Assembly: GCA_037126765.1 (NCBI GenBank) | Contig: JBBCBC010000025.1 | Coordinates: forward strand, 14,874,175 to 14,938,174 | Direction: 5' to 3' | DNA: 64,000 bases | Source of the DNA: Stenogyne calaminthoides | Lineage: Eukaryota; Streptophyta; Magnoliopsida; Lamiales; Lamiaceae | Part shown: positions 1-10,395 of the stretch, piece after piece | Numbering within the stretch: the stretch's first letter is position 1 | Layout of the letters: every line of letters starts with the position of its first letter | The notes under the pieces: model-generated | Seen by the model: only the letters and a program-made list of their open reading frames with translations | Told to the model about the DNA's origin: nothing | Database searches by the model: none | Translations under genes and position numbers: made by a program

Positions 1-1640
1 ATGGCATGCGACTTCTGGATCGATGCCAATCATATCTTTGTGTGACCATGCGAATACATCCAAGTTATTTTTGAGAAAGTCGATGACTTCCCCCTTCAGG
101 TCGTCTGGTATCTTCGAGCCTATGATGACTTCTAGATCTGGCCGAGCTGGGTCTATTTTGACTTTCTCGAGCTCTTCCCTCGGGATGGCTCTTGAGCCAT
201 CTTTGCGGGGATCGTCAATCTCGGCCTTGAGTATGAACTCCTCAGGTTCCGGCTCCATTCTTGGGTCGAGGTCGTCACGGCTTCTCTTCTTGCTCGCTCT
301 CTCCTTATTCAATTCTTTACATTGTGTGTCACTATCTATTACAAATATTTGTTTGCTAGATACTAATGCTGAATTGAAACGAGATGACGAATAAACCAAA
401 CAACCTCTTGCATCAACTTGGTCGCCCTTGACGGTGCCAACCAACCCACTCTTGGTGGGGAACTTTACACAGAAATAAAAAGTTGAGGACACAGCCTCGA
501 ACTCATGTTCAAACGGCCTCCCACGGAAACCGTTATAGGAACTCGGGAGGTCGATAACTAGGAAATCTAAAATCCTAGTGGCCCTAAACTTTTCATCTAA
601 GGTAGACACTAATTCTACAACTAGATGAATCATGCCAGTTGGCTTCACGATCGCATCTCCGAAGCCTTTTACGACGTTGTCGCACGGGGTGATGTAAGCA
701 TCATAATCCTCACGGTATCTTGAAGAGGATGTTCTGAACGCCCTCCATCCACCAAAGAACGATATTTATGATGTCTTGATCACTAGTGGGTCGACAAATT
801 ACCAATAACTCAATTTTTGATGTTAAGGTGGGAAAATGGGCGATTACCATTTTTCGAGCATTCTCCATCTCCGATCTCGGCCTTCAAGGTCGAAATTCAT
901 CGCCCCAAGTGGAGAAAGGGTAAATAAATCCTCGGGCATAGGCGGAGGTCGTTCCTTGCCCACCCACGGGTTGGGATTTTCTGGGTCCTTTCCGGCTGGG
1001 ACGATTGCCTTGTTGGGGACCTCGGGGATTAGGCTCGTGGTTAAATGAGGTCGTTGACAAATTCGCCCAAAGAACCCATAATTTCGTACATTCGAGTTGG
1101 GGAGTAGAATAAAAAATGGAAATAACTTGTTAGTAATTTTTTAAAAGTGAGATTTTCTTTTAGACAATTCTAAATCATCCGGGGTGCCTTCACTAGAATT
1201 TAACAAATAAAAAAAATAGCTCGGCCGAAAAAATTAAAACAAGCATCAACTTGGTCCCTTTAAGGAGATGGCCCCCAAAAATTTTGCCTCAGTTGGGATC
1301 CCTCAAGGATGAGTTTGTCGATCCTTTCAATGTAGGATCGAAATTCAAGTGTTCAATTGCGGGTCTTGATCTTGAGTGGTCGAGACCGAGGAAAAATTCA
1401 AAAGTGTCCAACGAAGAAAGGATCAATGAGGTGAAACACTTATGAGTCGGTTCAACGTCAGGTGGAAAATCGACACTTGGTAGCGTCGGATGCCCCCATA
1501 GAGGCTATGTAAGAATTATATTTTACCACATGGACCCTTGGGTCCGAGTTTCCTTGAGTGATCTAAAATATCTTTGATTTTTTTCTACGGGTAGGCGCCA
1601 GAGTCACCATAAAGGGAGAACTGGGATGACGAGGTTATTT
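1..1640 (-). pseudogene. Element G: decayed Ty3/gypsy gag-protease fragment (minus strand)
   Basis: No intact reading frame remains. Bases 1 to about 830 match, on the same strand, the protease-to-reverse-transcriptase linker of element D (about 39,750-40,500): both share the stretch reading as the antisense of a region with GRPFE-like and acidic linker motifs, and similar wording continues through about 800. Bases about 1,250-1,640 match the D gag region near 41,500-41,650 (the same run of 'tcggcac..ggttgcatcggatgc' type sequence). The fragment therefore runs from the gag C-terminal half to the start of pol, read right to left. It is AT-shifted and full of stops, so it is older than D. It continues off the left edge. 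Identity as Tat-like gypsy is inferred from the match to D. Confidence 0.75.
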
Positions 1641-2219
1641 GTCATTCCCCACCAGCCCCCATTTTTGATTTTTCTTTTCGTTCGAGAAGTTAGTACGCCG
1701 ACCGACCGAGATCGCGATGATCCCTAGTCGGGGAAAGTTTAAATCTGAAATTATTACCATTTTGTATGAGCCTCGTGGGGAGGGTCATCGTCGCCACTAA
1801 TAATAATTCACAATCATCCTTTTGGGAATTTATTCATGTGAAAACCATCTTTTGATCGTTCCGTGGGGGAAATTTCTCCAAAATAATTCACAAATAAATA
1901 AATCATGGAGGTCAATTTTACGTAATTTTATTATCCGGAATAAAATTTGTCAATAAAACATACTTAGTAATTTTCGAAAGTGAGATTTTCTTTTAGACAA
2001 TTCTAAATCATGCAAACACATTTAACAAATAAAAAATGCACGAATTTAAAACAAGCATCAAGACAAAATAAATCAAGTTGGGCACATATATCCAACTGTC
2101 ATGGTTTAAATTCCAAATCTTGATCTTGAGAAATCGTCTCTTCTTTTGTCTTCATCGTTCGTCTCGAAAGGCTCCCACTGAATCAAAATAATTCTTCAAA
2201 AAATGCCCTCCGTTTTGGG

Positions 2220-2530
2220 TTAGGACGACGTCCAGAAAACGAGTAGCTCACGACCCGGAACGTGAGTCGCATGCGCCTAGGCGCACGCCTCGGTCCGGAT
2301 CGGCCATCTTGCCCCGTCGCCCACGACATGAGCATGCAAAGAGCATCACCCGGACGCGTCCGTGCGCGCCCATGTGCATGCCCGTCCGGGATCCCCACCC
2401 CTTGCATCGCCTAGCCACGCCCGCATGCACGTTCCACGCGTGCCCAAACGCACGCCGGCATGCGGGTCGCCCCCGACGCCAAGACCGGCCTCGCGCGCCA
2501 TGCGCGCCACGATCCGGGCACTTGAACTTC
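2220..2530 (-). other. CpG-rich island in the element A leader
   Basis: This roughly 300-bp block is strongly G+C and CpG rich with many 'gcgcacgcg'-like runs, inside a leader that is otherwise very AT rich. The corresponding position of element C (about 43,660-44,060) and of element E (about 51,500-51,750) carries a similar island with quite different detailed sequence. It has no conserved reading frame. Confidence 0.7.
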
Positions 2531-2853
2531 CATATTTAATTCTCCGTCTCCGTCTTCGTTCACGATCCGGTTACAATTTATTTACGAAAAATAAATAAAC
2601 CTAGATCTAGACTATTCTATTACATTGAACAAATCAAACAAATTCTAATCTACTCGTGGATTTTCTCACGAGGCAAAATGAATTCGAACAAATCGAATTA
2701 AAAACCAATAATTTATTTGCATGTAAATAAGCACATTAAAATACCATGACAATTGGATACCTGCAAAACAGATCTAACAGTTCTACTATCGAATTTCAAT
2801 TTTAATGTACAACAATTTAACTTATAGTTTAAAAGATCAGAGCCCGAACCAGG

Positions 2854-2865
2854 GCTCTAATACCA
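2854..2865 (-). promoter_or_regulatory. Primer-binding site of element A
   Basis: The minus-strand sequence is TGGTATTAGAGC, two bases from the end of the LTR. This is one base from TGGTATCAGAGC, the initiator-methionine tRNA primer site used by many plant copia elements. Confidence 0.85.
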
Positions 2866-2867
2866 GT

Positions 2868-5462
2868 TGTTGGGATAACATATGCCAGGATCTATCGGGA
2901 TGACCTCATAAACACAAATTTAAATTAACAATTATTACTAGCATGAATTTAACTAAGTGAATTAAAATAATAATTAATCCAACAACAACATGCAAATAAT
3001 ATTTCACGTAAAAGATCCTAGCATGCGGAATTTCTAGGAGTTTACATAAACGTACCCGTTGGAGAGACGACCTGAGACAGACAGGATCAAGTATCTGGAT
3101 ACCCACCAAAAGTCCTTCTCAAGTATTCCCAAGTCCTCGTCCAATAACCCCGGTGGAAGGTTCTCCGATGAACGATTTATAAAACTAGGAAAATAAAAAT
3201 ATTGTTGCACCACCTTTGTGGATTTCTAATATTTCCAACGCATGGAACACTAGGGGATGAAAAAATTCATCCCCTTTTTTATATAGAGGGGGGGGAACGA
3301 AATTTTGGACTCCAAATAAGGTTAGGAAAGATCTTTTCTTGATCTCCAGAAATCTTGAATATATCTAATATATTCTTCTTTCCATGTGTATTTTTCCACA
3401 AAAATCTCGCACCCTTATTTAGCCAAATCTTCAAAAATAATAGGGGATCTTTCAAGATTGGATCTTTCTTGAATTTATGAGATATTTTTGTATTCCTAGA
3501 ATACATATCTTTTTCCATAAAAAACTTTCCAAGAAAATCAAGAAAATCCTTCTTCCTATTATTTCTCTACAATTTTCAAAAATTTCCTATTAAAGAAGCT
3601 AAGTGGGAGATTTCTTGAATTTATGGGATAATCTTGTATTCCAAGAATACATTATCTCCTTTCCATAAAATCTTTTCAAAAAAATTCTTCTCCCTCTTTT
3701 CTTTAATTTTTTTCGAAATTATTGAGGAAATATTGCAACAATAATTTATTTTATTTTAAGCACCTTTTATTTATTGGACTGTAATTTGGGCTACTTGAGG
3801 GGCCTTTAGGAGAATTAAGATAGACCTTCCAATGGGCTTCTGAATTCCAATATTGAGCCACAATATAATTCAGCCCATTAATATTAATTAATGTCACTAT
3901 ATAATTAATATTGCACTATCCAATCTTAACCCATATTATGGTAATATGACTCCCAGTTATTATTTCCCGTGTTTAAGATTATTTTGTCCATTAATTAATT
4001 AAGCCACTGAAAAGCTTTATATTAATTAATATCTTTATCTTTTGAGTAAGGACAGCCCAGCTTTATTATTCATACCAGAAAATTAATTTTACTTGCAAGA
4101 TTTGGTATGATAAAGGTTCCGGGCCCACCAAGGGGACCAATCAAGCAAGACATTGCAAGCACACGATTCTCTGTATTAATTTAGCAACTGTCGTGCAATT
4201 AATATTATTGCTCAAGATATAGGGTATCGAAGTCGCAATGATTCTCTTCCCATTTATAAGTCAAAGCAATAACTACTAATCACACACAGTCCTTATTAAG
4301 TGACAGAGATTAAGAAATCAACAACCACTGAGGTCTAACTCTTCATCCCTTAAGTCAGTGCGAATGAGTTTATCCTTCCAGTAGGTCCGCTTCAGCGCAT
4401 CGAATGCACTAGTGTAATCTCTTGGTCAAGACACGCCAATCTGAGCCTTACACATCAACTTCTACCAATAGATTGTTCAGATCTATCTAAGTTGTGAAAC
4501 ACACACTCGTATACAAGGAACTGTTAACATGATCTTCTGTGATCTGGTATCACCACTGTTGTAACATGAATAATCTCACCATACAGATAAGTTACGAAGC
4601 TGACGAGTCGTTCACCAGCAACCAGATGAAACATGGGCTATTGCGATTTCCTCCTTTCATTCATGAATACTCGATTAGTCTTGAACATGATGAAGTGTCT
4701 ATTCAAATAACTTAATCAATTTATCTCCAATCACTAATTGATCACTTATGTCACACTTGGTCACAAAGTTCAAGTTGACGTGCATTGGCCAATGACTTCT
4801 ATCCAATTATGATGAGAAGATGATTATTCTCTCTAAATCCACTTTGAGGAATGAATCCTTTTCTTGGCTCAACTACCACACACATGTACTTCGTGATGAA
4901 CCCAATTCAAGCCATATCTACCCATAGACGGGTGCAAGCGTCGGTCATGGTCAAAGTTCATCACTCCACATATGTCGTGCGTATTGACCTCAAGTCAAAG
5001 GAGTATCGCATCGCTCCCACACCGAGACTCCCGTAGACACATATAGTGGAACTACATCAAACGATTTCTCAGGTGGGTATACCAATACCCTCTAAGGTAT
5101 TTGTGCATCCATCATGAGATACCTAGTATCTCGTAGTAAGTGATATCTTACTACACTCTCTAAGAGTATGATGCAGATCGCACACCAATCTCCATTGTAT
5201 CATCAATATCCCATTCTTGATGATCCTCGATCGGGGCTATTTGAGAATCATGCTTAAGTCATACGAGTTCTCACTCACTCAATGACAGCAGTAATCCAAG
5301 GGAACACAGATAAGAACAAATGCAAACAATCAAACATAATATTCTAATGAGTGTAATGCTATACATTTAATATTAAATAAACAATAATATTAAACTAACA
5401 ATGAATATTATCTGAGTATTATGTTCTTACAATGGATTGTCTCTAGGGCACTAACACTAACA
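2868..5462 (-). repeat. LTR of element A (5' LTR, minus strand; chimeric)
   Basis: On the minus strand the repeat starts TGTTAGTG and ends CCCAACA next to the primer-binding site, giving TG...CA ends and a length of 2,595 bp. The part nearest the primer site (2,868 to about 4,620) resembles the LTR of element C (48,328-50,045 on the plus strand). The outer part (about 4,623-5,462) instead resembles the outer part of the LTR of element F (about 55,291-56,132). The partner LTR would lie left of the window. Insertion at 5,462 interrupts the 3' end of a Sirevirus-like copy (B'). Confidence 0.85.
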
Positions 5463-6003
5463 CATTTTGCCAACTGAAGAGTCACCAGATGAAGAATTTT
5501 TTAATTGGATGGAGAACAACCATCCAAAATTCTTGAAAGAACTCGAATATGATGCCAAACTGATCAACGCGAAGATCACACATCCACCATATGATGTGTT
5601 GGACTACAAAAAGAAAAAGGATGGTTCTTTTGACAGATTGGCATTTCAGAGATTCTACTTCGATCTGATGGGGAAAGCACGCATAACTGATCCGCAGCAG
5701 GTAAATGATGTCAAGTGGAAATTATATCGTATCTTAGATGTTCCACAGAATCTGCGAGAAATGACGGAGGGTGACATACCCAAAGTTTGATGATCAGAAG
5801 ATAGTTTTAGGATCAGTTGTACTTCATGCTGAAACTTTTCAAATGTACTCTGTAATGACAAAATCTGAAGAATGAAAAGTTTACTTTACTGATCCTAAAA
5901 CAAACTCTCATTGTCTTCTGATTATCTGTTCTATACTGCTTTATATTTTTATCAACTGATGTTGGTTTCTCAAATGTTTTGGTTTCATCAAAAATGTGGA
6001 AAT
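5463..6003 (+). pseudogene. Element B': 3' end of a tandem Sirevirus-like copy
   Basis: The reading frame 5,467-5,790 (about 107 residues) matches the last part of the extra ORF of element B (about 24,960-25,297). Both have a charged segment ending just before an LTR, with shared residues around 'FYFD/FYDF..GD/KA' and 'LYRI/MYKI'. After the stop comes a roughly 210-bp untranslated tail like 25,300-25,512, with an eroded polypurine tract (atgtggaaat against aagggggaaat in B). An LTR and then a full B interior follow, so B and B' shared an LTR in a tandem array. The 5' side was cut by insertion of element A. Confidence 0.8.
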
Positions 6004-7475
6004 TGTTGGGAAATTTATAGTTTTGATGAAAGTTCCAAAACACTTGTAATAGGACCAGTCAGACCTATTAGCTAACTGATGATCTAGAAATCAAGTTAAG
6101 GTGACCAGTTGATAATGAATGTATAAAACAACTGATGTAATAGATAGGTCACATATTGAGGGGGAATTCAATATGTATAGGTCTAGTCAAGAAGATCAAA
6201 AGACCAGACAAGTCAAGAAGATCAGAAGATCAGACAAGTCGGGAAGATCAGAAGATCAGACAAGTCAAGAAGATCAGAAGATCAGACAAGTCAAGAAGAT
6301 CAAGATCGCATGTCGGATAGTCGATGATCGGTGAAGACGTGAAAGTCAAGAATCAAGAATCAAGATCGATGACTACCAGAAGAACAAGACCAAGAAGACC
6401 TCAGATAACCTACATCAGAAGAACGAAATAGAGCCTGTAAGTTATGCTAAGACAACATACATCAGAAGACTCAATCAGGTAGACTGATCAGTTTTAACTG
6501 ATCAGGTCAGCTCAATCAGGTGACAACCAAAGATTCACCAAAGTCATACGAGTTCATCAGACAATAAGAATGTCAAACTAAGTTGGTAAATCAAACACTG
6601 AACAAGTGTACTTGATAACCAATGAGAGCAAGACACGTATGTGCGGAGCTGACTGTGAGGCATTCGGCGGATCACAGTCAAACAACTATAAAGGACAAAC
6701 TTGCATGCTTTCGGCCATGCCGCCTCTGTGAACGTCATATCCATCTTGCAAACCTACCTTAAATAGTCCGAAATTCGAATTGCTCTCCAACGGCTAATTC
6801 TATTTCGTGCTTATATATATGGGATCAAACCTTCTTAGTAAGGTTACGGAAATTATCATCAAGCTCAAGCTATCAACAATTTTCGCACGAAGAACACAAA
6901 ATCAAGAATATTTTCTAAGTGTTCATCCCATAAGTTCTTAGCACAGAAATATTATCCTTTAGCTTTAGGCTACCTAAACACTAGGATAGATTTCCAGTTG
7001 GAACACAACAAATCTTATACCCAAACCAAAAGTTAGGTTAAGTTTGTTTAGCAAGATTTCAGACTAGGGTTTCTAGTTCTGATTTCTGGGTTTGGTTGAG
7101 TGAGAGACACTATCTACACACACTTGTTTAACTATTGCATGCATATTCTATGTCTGGATTAGATTTGCACCAAGCAACTGATCTGATCAGTTTGGCACTA
7201 TGTCATCTGATCCGATACAGATAACTTAGAATCTAATTTTGTAAACTGGTTTTTCACACGGGTTAAACTTATCTTCCGCACATCAGTTAAGCTGATAGAC
7301 ACCGAACTGATCTACTCTCAAGAGATCAATAAGTTGGATATCAATCCAAACTGATTCAAACGCACTCTGATCAGGCAACTTGTAACTCACACCTGATCCC
7401 ACGAAAAAGTTTAAGAAGTCTATTCACCCCTCCCCTCTAGACTTCTGCCTGACTAAAACCTGTTCAGGACCTACA
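6004..7475 (+). repeat. 5' LTR of element B (Sirevirus-like copia)
   Basis: The repeat is 1,472 bp, begins TGTTGGGAAA and ends GGACCTACA. It matches the split right-hand LTR (25,513-25,913 plus 50,046-51,336). It contains a purine-rich minisatellite near 6,180-6,310 built of gaagatcagacaagtc-like words. A TATA-like tatatatatggga near 6,813-6,825 lies upstream of 'catcaagctcaagctatc', a plausible transcription start zone. Relative to the right LTR it lacks about 150 bp near 7,095. Confidence 0.92.
6180..6310 (+). repeat. Minisatellite in the element B LTR
   Basis: Several tandem copies of an approximately 23-bp unit made from aagatcagaagatcagacaagtc. The right LTR carries a longer and more irregular version at about 25,690-25,913. 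Confidence 0.85.
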
Positions 7476-7477
7476 AG

Positions 7478-7491
7478 TGGTACCAGAGCAG
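7478..7491 (+). promoter_or_regulatory. Primer-binding site of element B
   Basis: TGGTACCAGAGCAG starts two bases after the LTR end. It differs at one position (C for T) from the usual initiator-methionine tRNA site of plant copia elements. Confidence 0.85.
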
Positions 7492-7631
7492 TGGTTCTAT
7501 GGACCACTGTCTTTGAGTATCATCGGTTCTTGAGGAAGAACCATTGTGGTCACTTTAACAGATCTTGAAAAACCTATTTTAAAAATCATCTATTTTCAAA
7601 ACTCACATTCAGCAAGGATAACACTTCGGGT

Positions 7632-9671
7632 ATGTATCATTATCTACCTAAGTTTTCTGTTGATGAGTATGTTGACTGGACCATACTCATGAGCAACCAT
7701 CTAGGTGCGATAAGCAACAGAATGATGGAAGTTCTTGAACAAAGACCCATCATCATCTATCACAACAACCCAGCTGAAGGAGGTGATCCAGAATATCCAA
7801 CTGGAGCCAGAATCAGAAAGAGTCCTTCACTAATGGATGCAGAGGAAAGGAAATTATCCAATCTGGATACTGTGGCCAGACATATCATCATGAAGACGAT
7901 GGACAAGATAACACGTGAGAAGATCAAGTATCTCAAGACTGCAAAACAGATGTGGGATACCCTTGCTGAGATGTGTGAAGGAAACGATCTGATTAAGGAC
8001 AACAGACTACAAGCTGAATTGGTAAAGTTTGAAAAACTCAAGATGCTGCCAAATGAAACCATAAATCAGCTTGATGGAAGAATCCCCATGTCAGTCAACA
8101 AGCGTCGTGAACTAGGACGACGAGAAATGTCTGACAAAGACATCAACTACAAGATCTTGAGGTCCCTGACCAAGAAATGGGACATGAAAGTAATGGTGAT
8201 AAAGGATTGTCAAGACATTGCGAAGATGAAGCCAAGAAACCTGTTTCTCAGTTTAAAGGCTCATGAATTTGACCTGATTGAAAGAGGTCAAGAAGAGCAA
8301 GACGAGTCACCTGCTAAAGCTACACCTGCCACATCAAAAGTAGTTGCATTCAAGGCCGCTAGCAGCAGTTCGAAATCTACAGAACCAATAGGAAATATCA
8401 TGAGTCAGGCTGAACAGATTGCTTTGCTGACCAGAAAGCTTGAACGATCTAATGTTCAACTGGGAAAGTATCGGAAATTTTATAGAGACTATCAGAACCG
8501 CAGAGGAAGAGACAGGAGATCTACTGACATATCACAAGAAATGAATCGTTCTGATGACAGAAGAGATGATCATAGAGATGATCATAGAGATGATCGTAGA
8601 GAAGATAAGAGAGATGATCGTTCTGATGATAGAAGAGATAACAGATTAGAGAGAAGGAATTCTGATTACAGGCAAAATGGAAAGTCACCTGACAGATCCT
8701 ATAGAAGAAATGATTCACCTGGCAGAAGAAATTCCGCGGAACATGGAGCATGTTTCAACTGTCAGAAACCAGGTCACTACAGCGCAAATTACCCTGACCT
8801 GACTCCAAAAGAAAGAGAAGATAAGCGGAATAGAAGAGAGCAAAGATACAGAGACAGAAAAACCATGGTTGCTAATACATCTGGGATAGATGACTCTTAT
8901 CTGCCTTCGGATGATTCTGGTTACTCATCTGTAGAAGACTTCTACCTGATGACCACTACTGATGATGTCGACGACCTCGACGATATGATGTTCTCATCTG
9001 ATGACGACGCCTATCTCATGGCTAAGGATGCTGATCAAACTGAGGCAACTTCTAAACCTTCCGTGTTTTCTGTTTCCACACCTATTGTGTTGAGCACACC
9101 TGCAGGAGAGATTGACCTGCAACTCTACAATGAACAATTGTTTGATGAGAACGATAAGCTAAGGGATGAGAACATTCAGCTTGTCAAGGATAATGTTGTA
9201 CGTAAAGCTGCTAAACTGAAATCAGTTGAGATTGTTCAGAAGATGACTACAGAACTGGAGTTTCTGAAAGTCAGCTCTTCTGATCAGGGTAAACTGGTTA
9301 AGGAACAACAAGCTATCAACAAGCAGCAAGCTGATGATCTCAAAATCCTCCAAGCTAAGTTTGATGAACTCTTCCGACTGCATGAGAGTCTAAAACAAAG
9401 TGAGGACATTTTGCGAAAGAAAGTAGAGATTTTTGGAAAAGCATCTAAAAATGTTGATGAAATAACAAGCTACTTTCGGAAGTCAACTGATAAGAAGGGT
9501 ATTGGGTTTGATAGCCCTTCTGGATCCTCATATGTCCAACCTAGTTCACATTCCAAAAGTGAATTTAGGAAGGTTTCTGGACAAGATACACGATATGCCA
9601 AATCTGTATCGAAGATGGGAAAAAGACCTACTGAACAGGAAAGACGAGTGCCTGATCAGAAAGGGATATAA
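7632..9671 (+). CDS. Element B gag polyprotein N-terminal part
   Basis: This is a 679-residue open frame, the best preserved ORF of element B. Residues about 15-230 resemble the UBN2/DUF4219-type capsid region of copia Gag (WDTLAEMCEG-like and ILRSLTKKWD-like motifs). A highly charged Arg/Asp repeat (DDHRDDHRDD type) occupies about 300-345, and a zinc knuckle follows at 374-387. The final knuckle ligand is Tyr387 (codon TAC at 8,790) instead of Cys, so the CCHC motif is broken. Residues about 500-610 look like coiled coil. The large Gag fits Sireviruses, where it forms the particle that packages RNA. The start at 7,632 is 154 bp after the primer site and is the first long-frame ATG. The frame ends at a TAA, with homologous sequence continuing in other frames. 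Confidence 0.85.
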   Translation: MYHYLPKFSVDEYVDWTILMSNHLGAISNRMMEVLEQRPIIIYHNNPAEGGDPEYPTGARIRKSPSLMDAEERKLSNLDTVARHIIMKTMDKITREKIKYLKTAKQMWDTLAEMCEGNDLIKDNRLQAELVKFEKLKMLPNETINQLDGRIPMSVNKRRELGRREMSDKDINYKILRSLTKKWDMKVMVIKDCQDIAKMKPRNLFLSLKAHEFDLIERGQEEQDESPAKATPATSKVVAFKAASSSSKSTEPIGNIMSQAEQIALLTRKLERSNVQLGKYRKFYRDYQNRRGRDRRSTDISQEMNRSDDRRDDHRDDHRDDRREDKRDDRSDDRRDNRLERRNSDYRQNGKSPDRSYRRNDSPGRRNSAEHGACFNCQKPGHYSANYPDLTPKEREDKRNRREQRYRDRKTMVANTSGIDDSYLPSDDSGYSSVEDFYLMTTTDDVDDLDDMMFSSDDDAYLMAKDADQTEATSKPSVFSVSTPIVLSTPAGEIDLQLYNEQLFDENDKLRDENIQLVKDNVVRKAAKLKSVEIVQKMTTELEFLKVSSSDQGKLVKEQQAINKQQADDLKILQAKFDELFRLHESLKQSEDILRKKVEIFGKASKNVDEITSYFRKSTDKKGIGFDSPSGSSYVQPSSHSKSEFRKVSGQDTRYAKSVSKMGKRPTEQERRVPDQKGI

Positions 9672-10395
9672 ATGGACCTCACTTGATCAAACATCAGCCG
9701 AGGAATCAACAGAAGAATCATGTTCTTCTGAAGAGAGCTCAGCCTAATCAGCAGATTAGGAATTAGAAAGGACAATCTCGCAAGGGAAAGTCTAATCTGA
9801 GACCTAATTAGGTCAAACTGCCTAACCAGCATGCTAAGGGTAAACTGCTGAAACCATTTGTGCAAAAGAGATATGAATCTTTTGATGGTAGCAGTCGTAC
9901 ATATCCCTTTAACTAGAAATCCAGGACATTTGAAACTGAACCACACTGGATTAAAAGAAGACAGACTAATCAGAAAAATCCCAAGTCTTCTAATTCATCC
10001 AAGGTTCACACTCATAATCATACTGACCAGAAAGCACATGAAGAGATGTACGATTATGTAGATGCTTATGGGAGACAAATTAGACCTTCTGATCACCATA
10101 GAAGTGCCCTGTTTGTTTGGATCCCGAAAGGTAACACTAATCCCTCTGGACCCAATCCTACAGGGGTACCTAAAGCCTAATTTGATTGCAGGATCGCGTG
10201 GGTTTGACCAATAAGGGAGGTGTACAAGCAACTATCTGGTACATCGATAGTGGATTCTCAAGGAACATGACTGGCAACAAACATCTCCTCAGTTCATACA
10301 TAGAACAAGAAGGCCCACGTGTACTCTTTGGTGACGATAACTTTGGTTTTACCAGAGGATTTGGCACCTTAGTGAACGATGATATACATGTTACT
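9672..10395 (+). pseudogene. Element B gag-protease linker and protease start (broken)
   Basis: Downstream of the gag stop the coding sequence continues through frameshifts and stops (for example around 9,660, 9,757 and 9,912). The frame 10,186-10,395 shows the copia aspartic-protease active site, WYIDSG, with the Asp codon at 10,246, followed by a core resembling the typical 'R.MTG....L' pattern. The protease is cut at 10,395 by insertion of element H and resumes at 17,650 in a compatible frame ('VT' then 'GVSYVDGL'). Protease would process Gag-Pol. This copy cannot. Confidence 0.85.
10391..10395. repeat. Target-site duplication of element H (left)
   Basis: TTACT lies directly before the TG of the left LTR and is repeated at 17,645-17,649 directly after the CA of the right LTR. 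Confidence 0.95.

Larger units (their letters stand above)
1741..2867 (-). mobile_element. Element A: 5' leader of a minus-strand Ty1/copia element
   Basis: Read on the minus strand this stretch matches the leader of element C (43,338 to about 44,520) and of element E (51,337-51,750, 56,133-56,600). It begins with the primer-binding site, then an AT-rich tract, then a CpG-rich island (about 2,220-2,530), then a tract that ends where homology to element G begins. No credible coding region is seen. The small ORFs in the GC-rich part are not conserved between the three copies and are probably chance. The element's gag is missing, replaced by the gypsy fragment G. Confidence 0.8.

Noticed and set aside
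2183..2598. Arg/Pro-rich short frames in the element A leader
   Set aside because: Products of G+C-rich composition; frames exist on both strands and do not persist between copies.
5655..6043. Minus-strand frames between element A and the B LTR
   Set aside because: They are shadows of the B' 3' ORF fragment and the LTR start. Only the plus-strand frame matches the second copy at 24,960-25,297.
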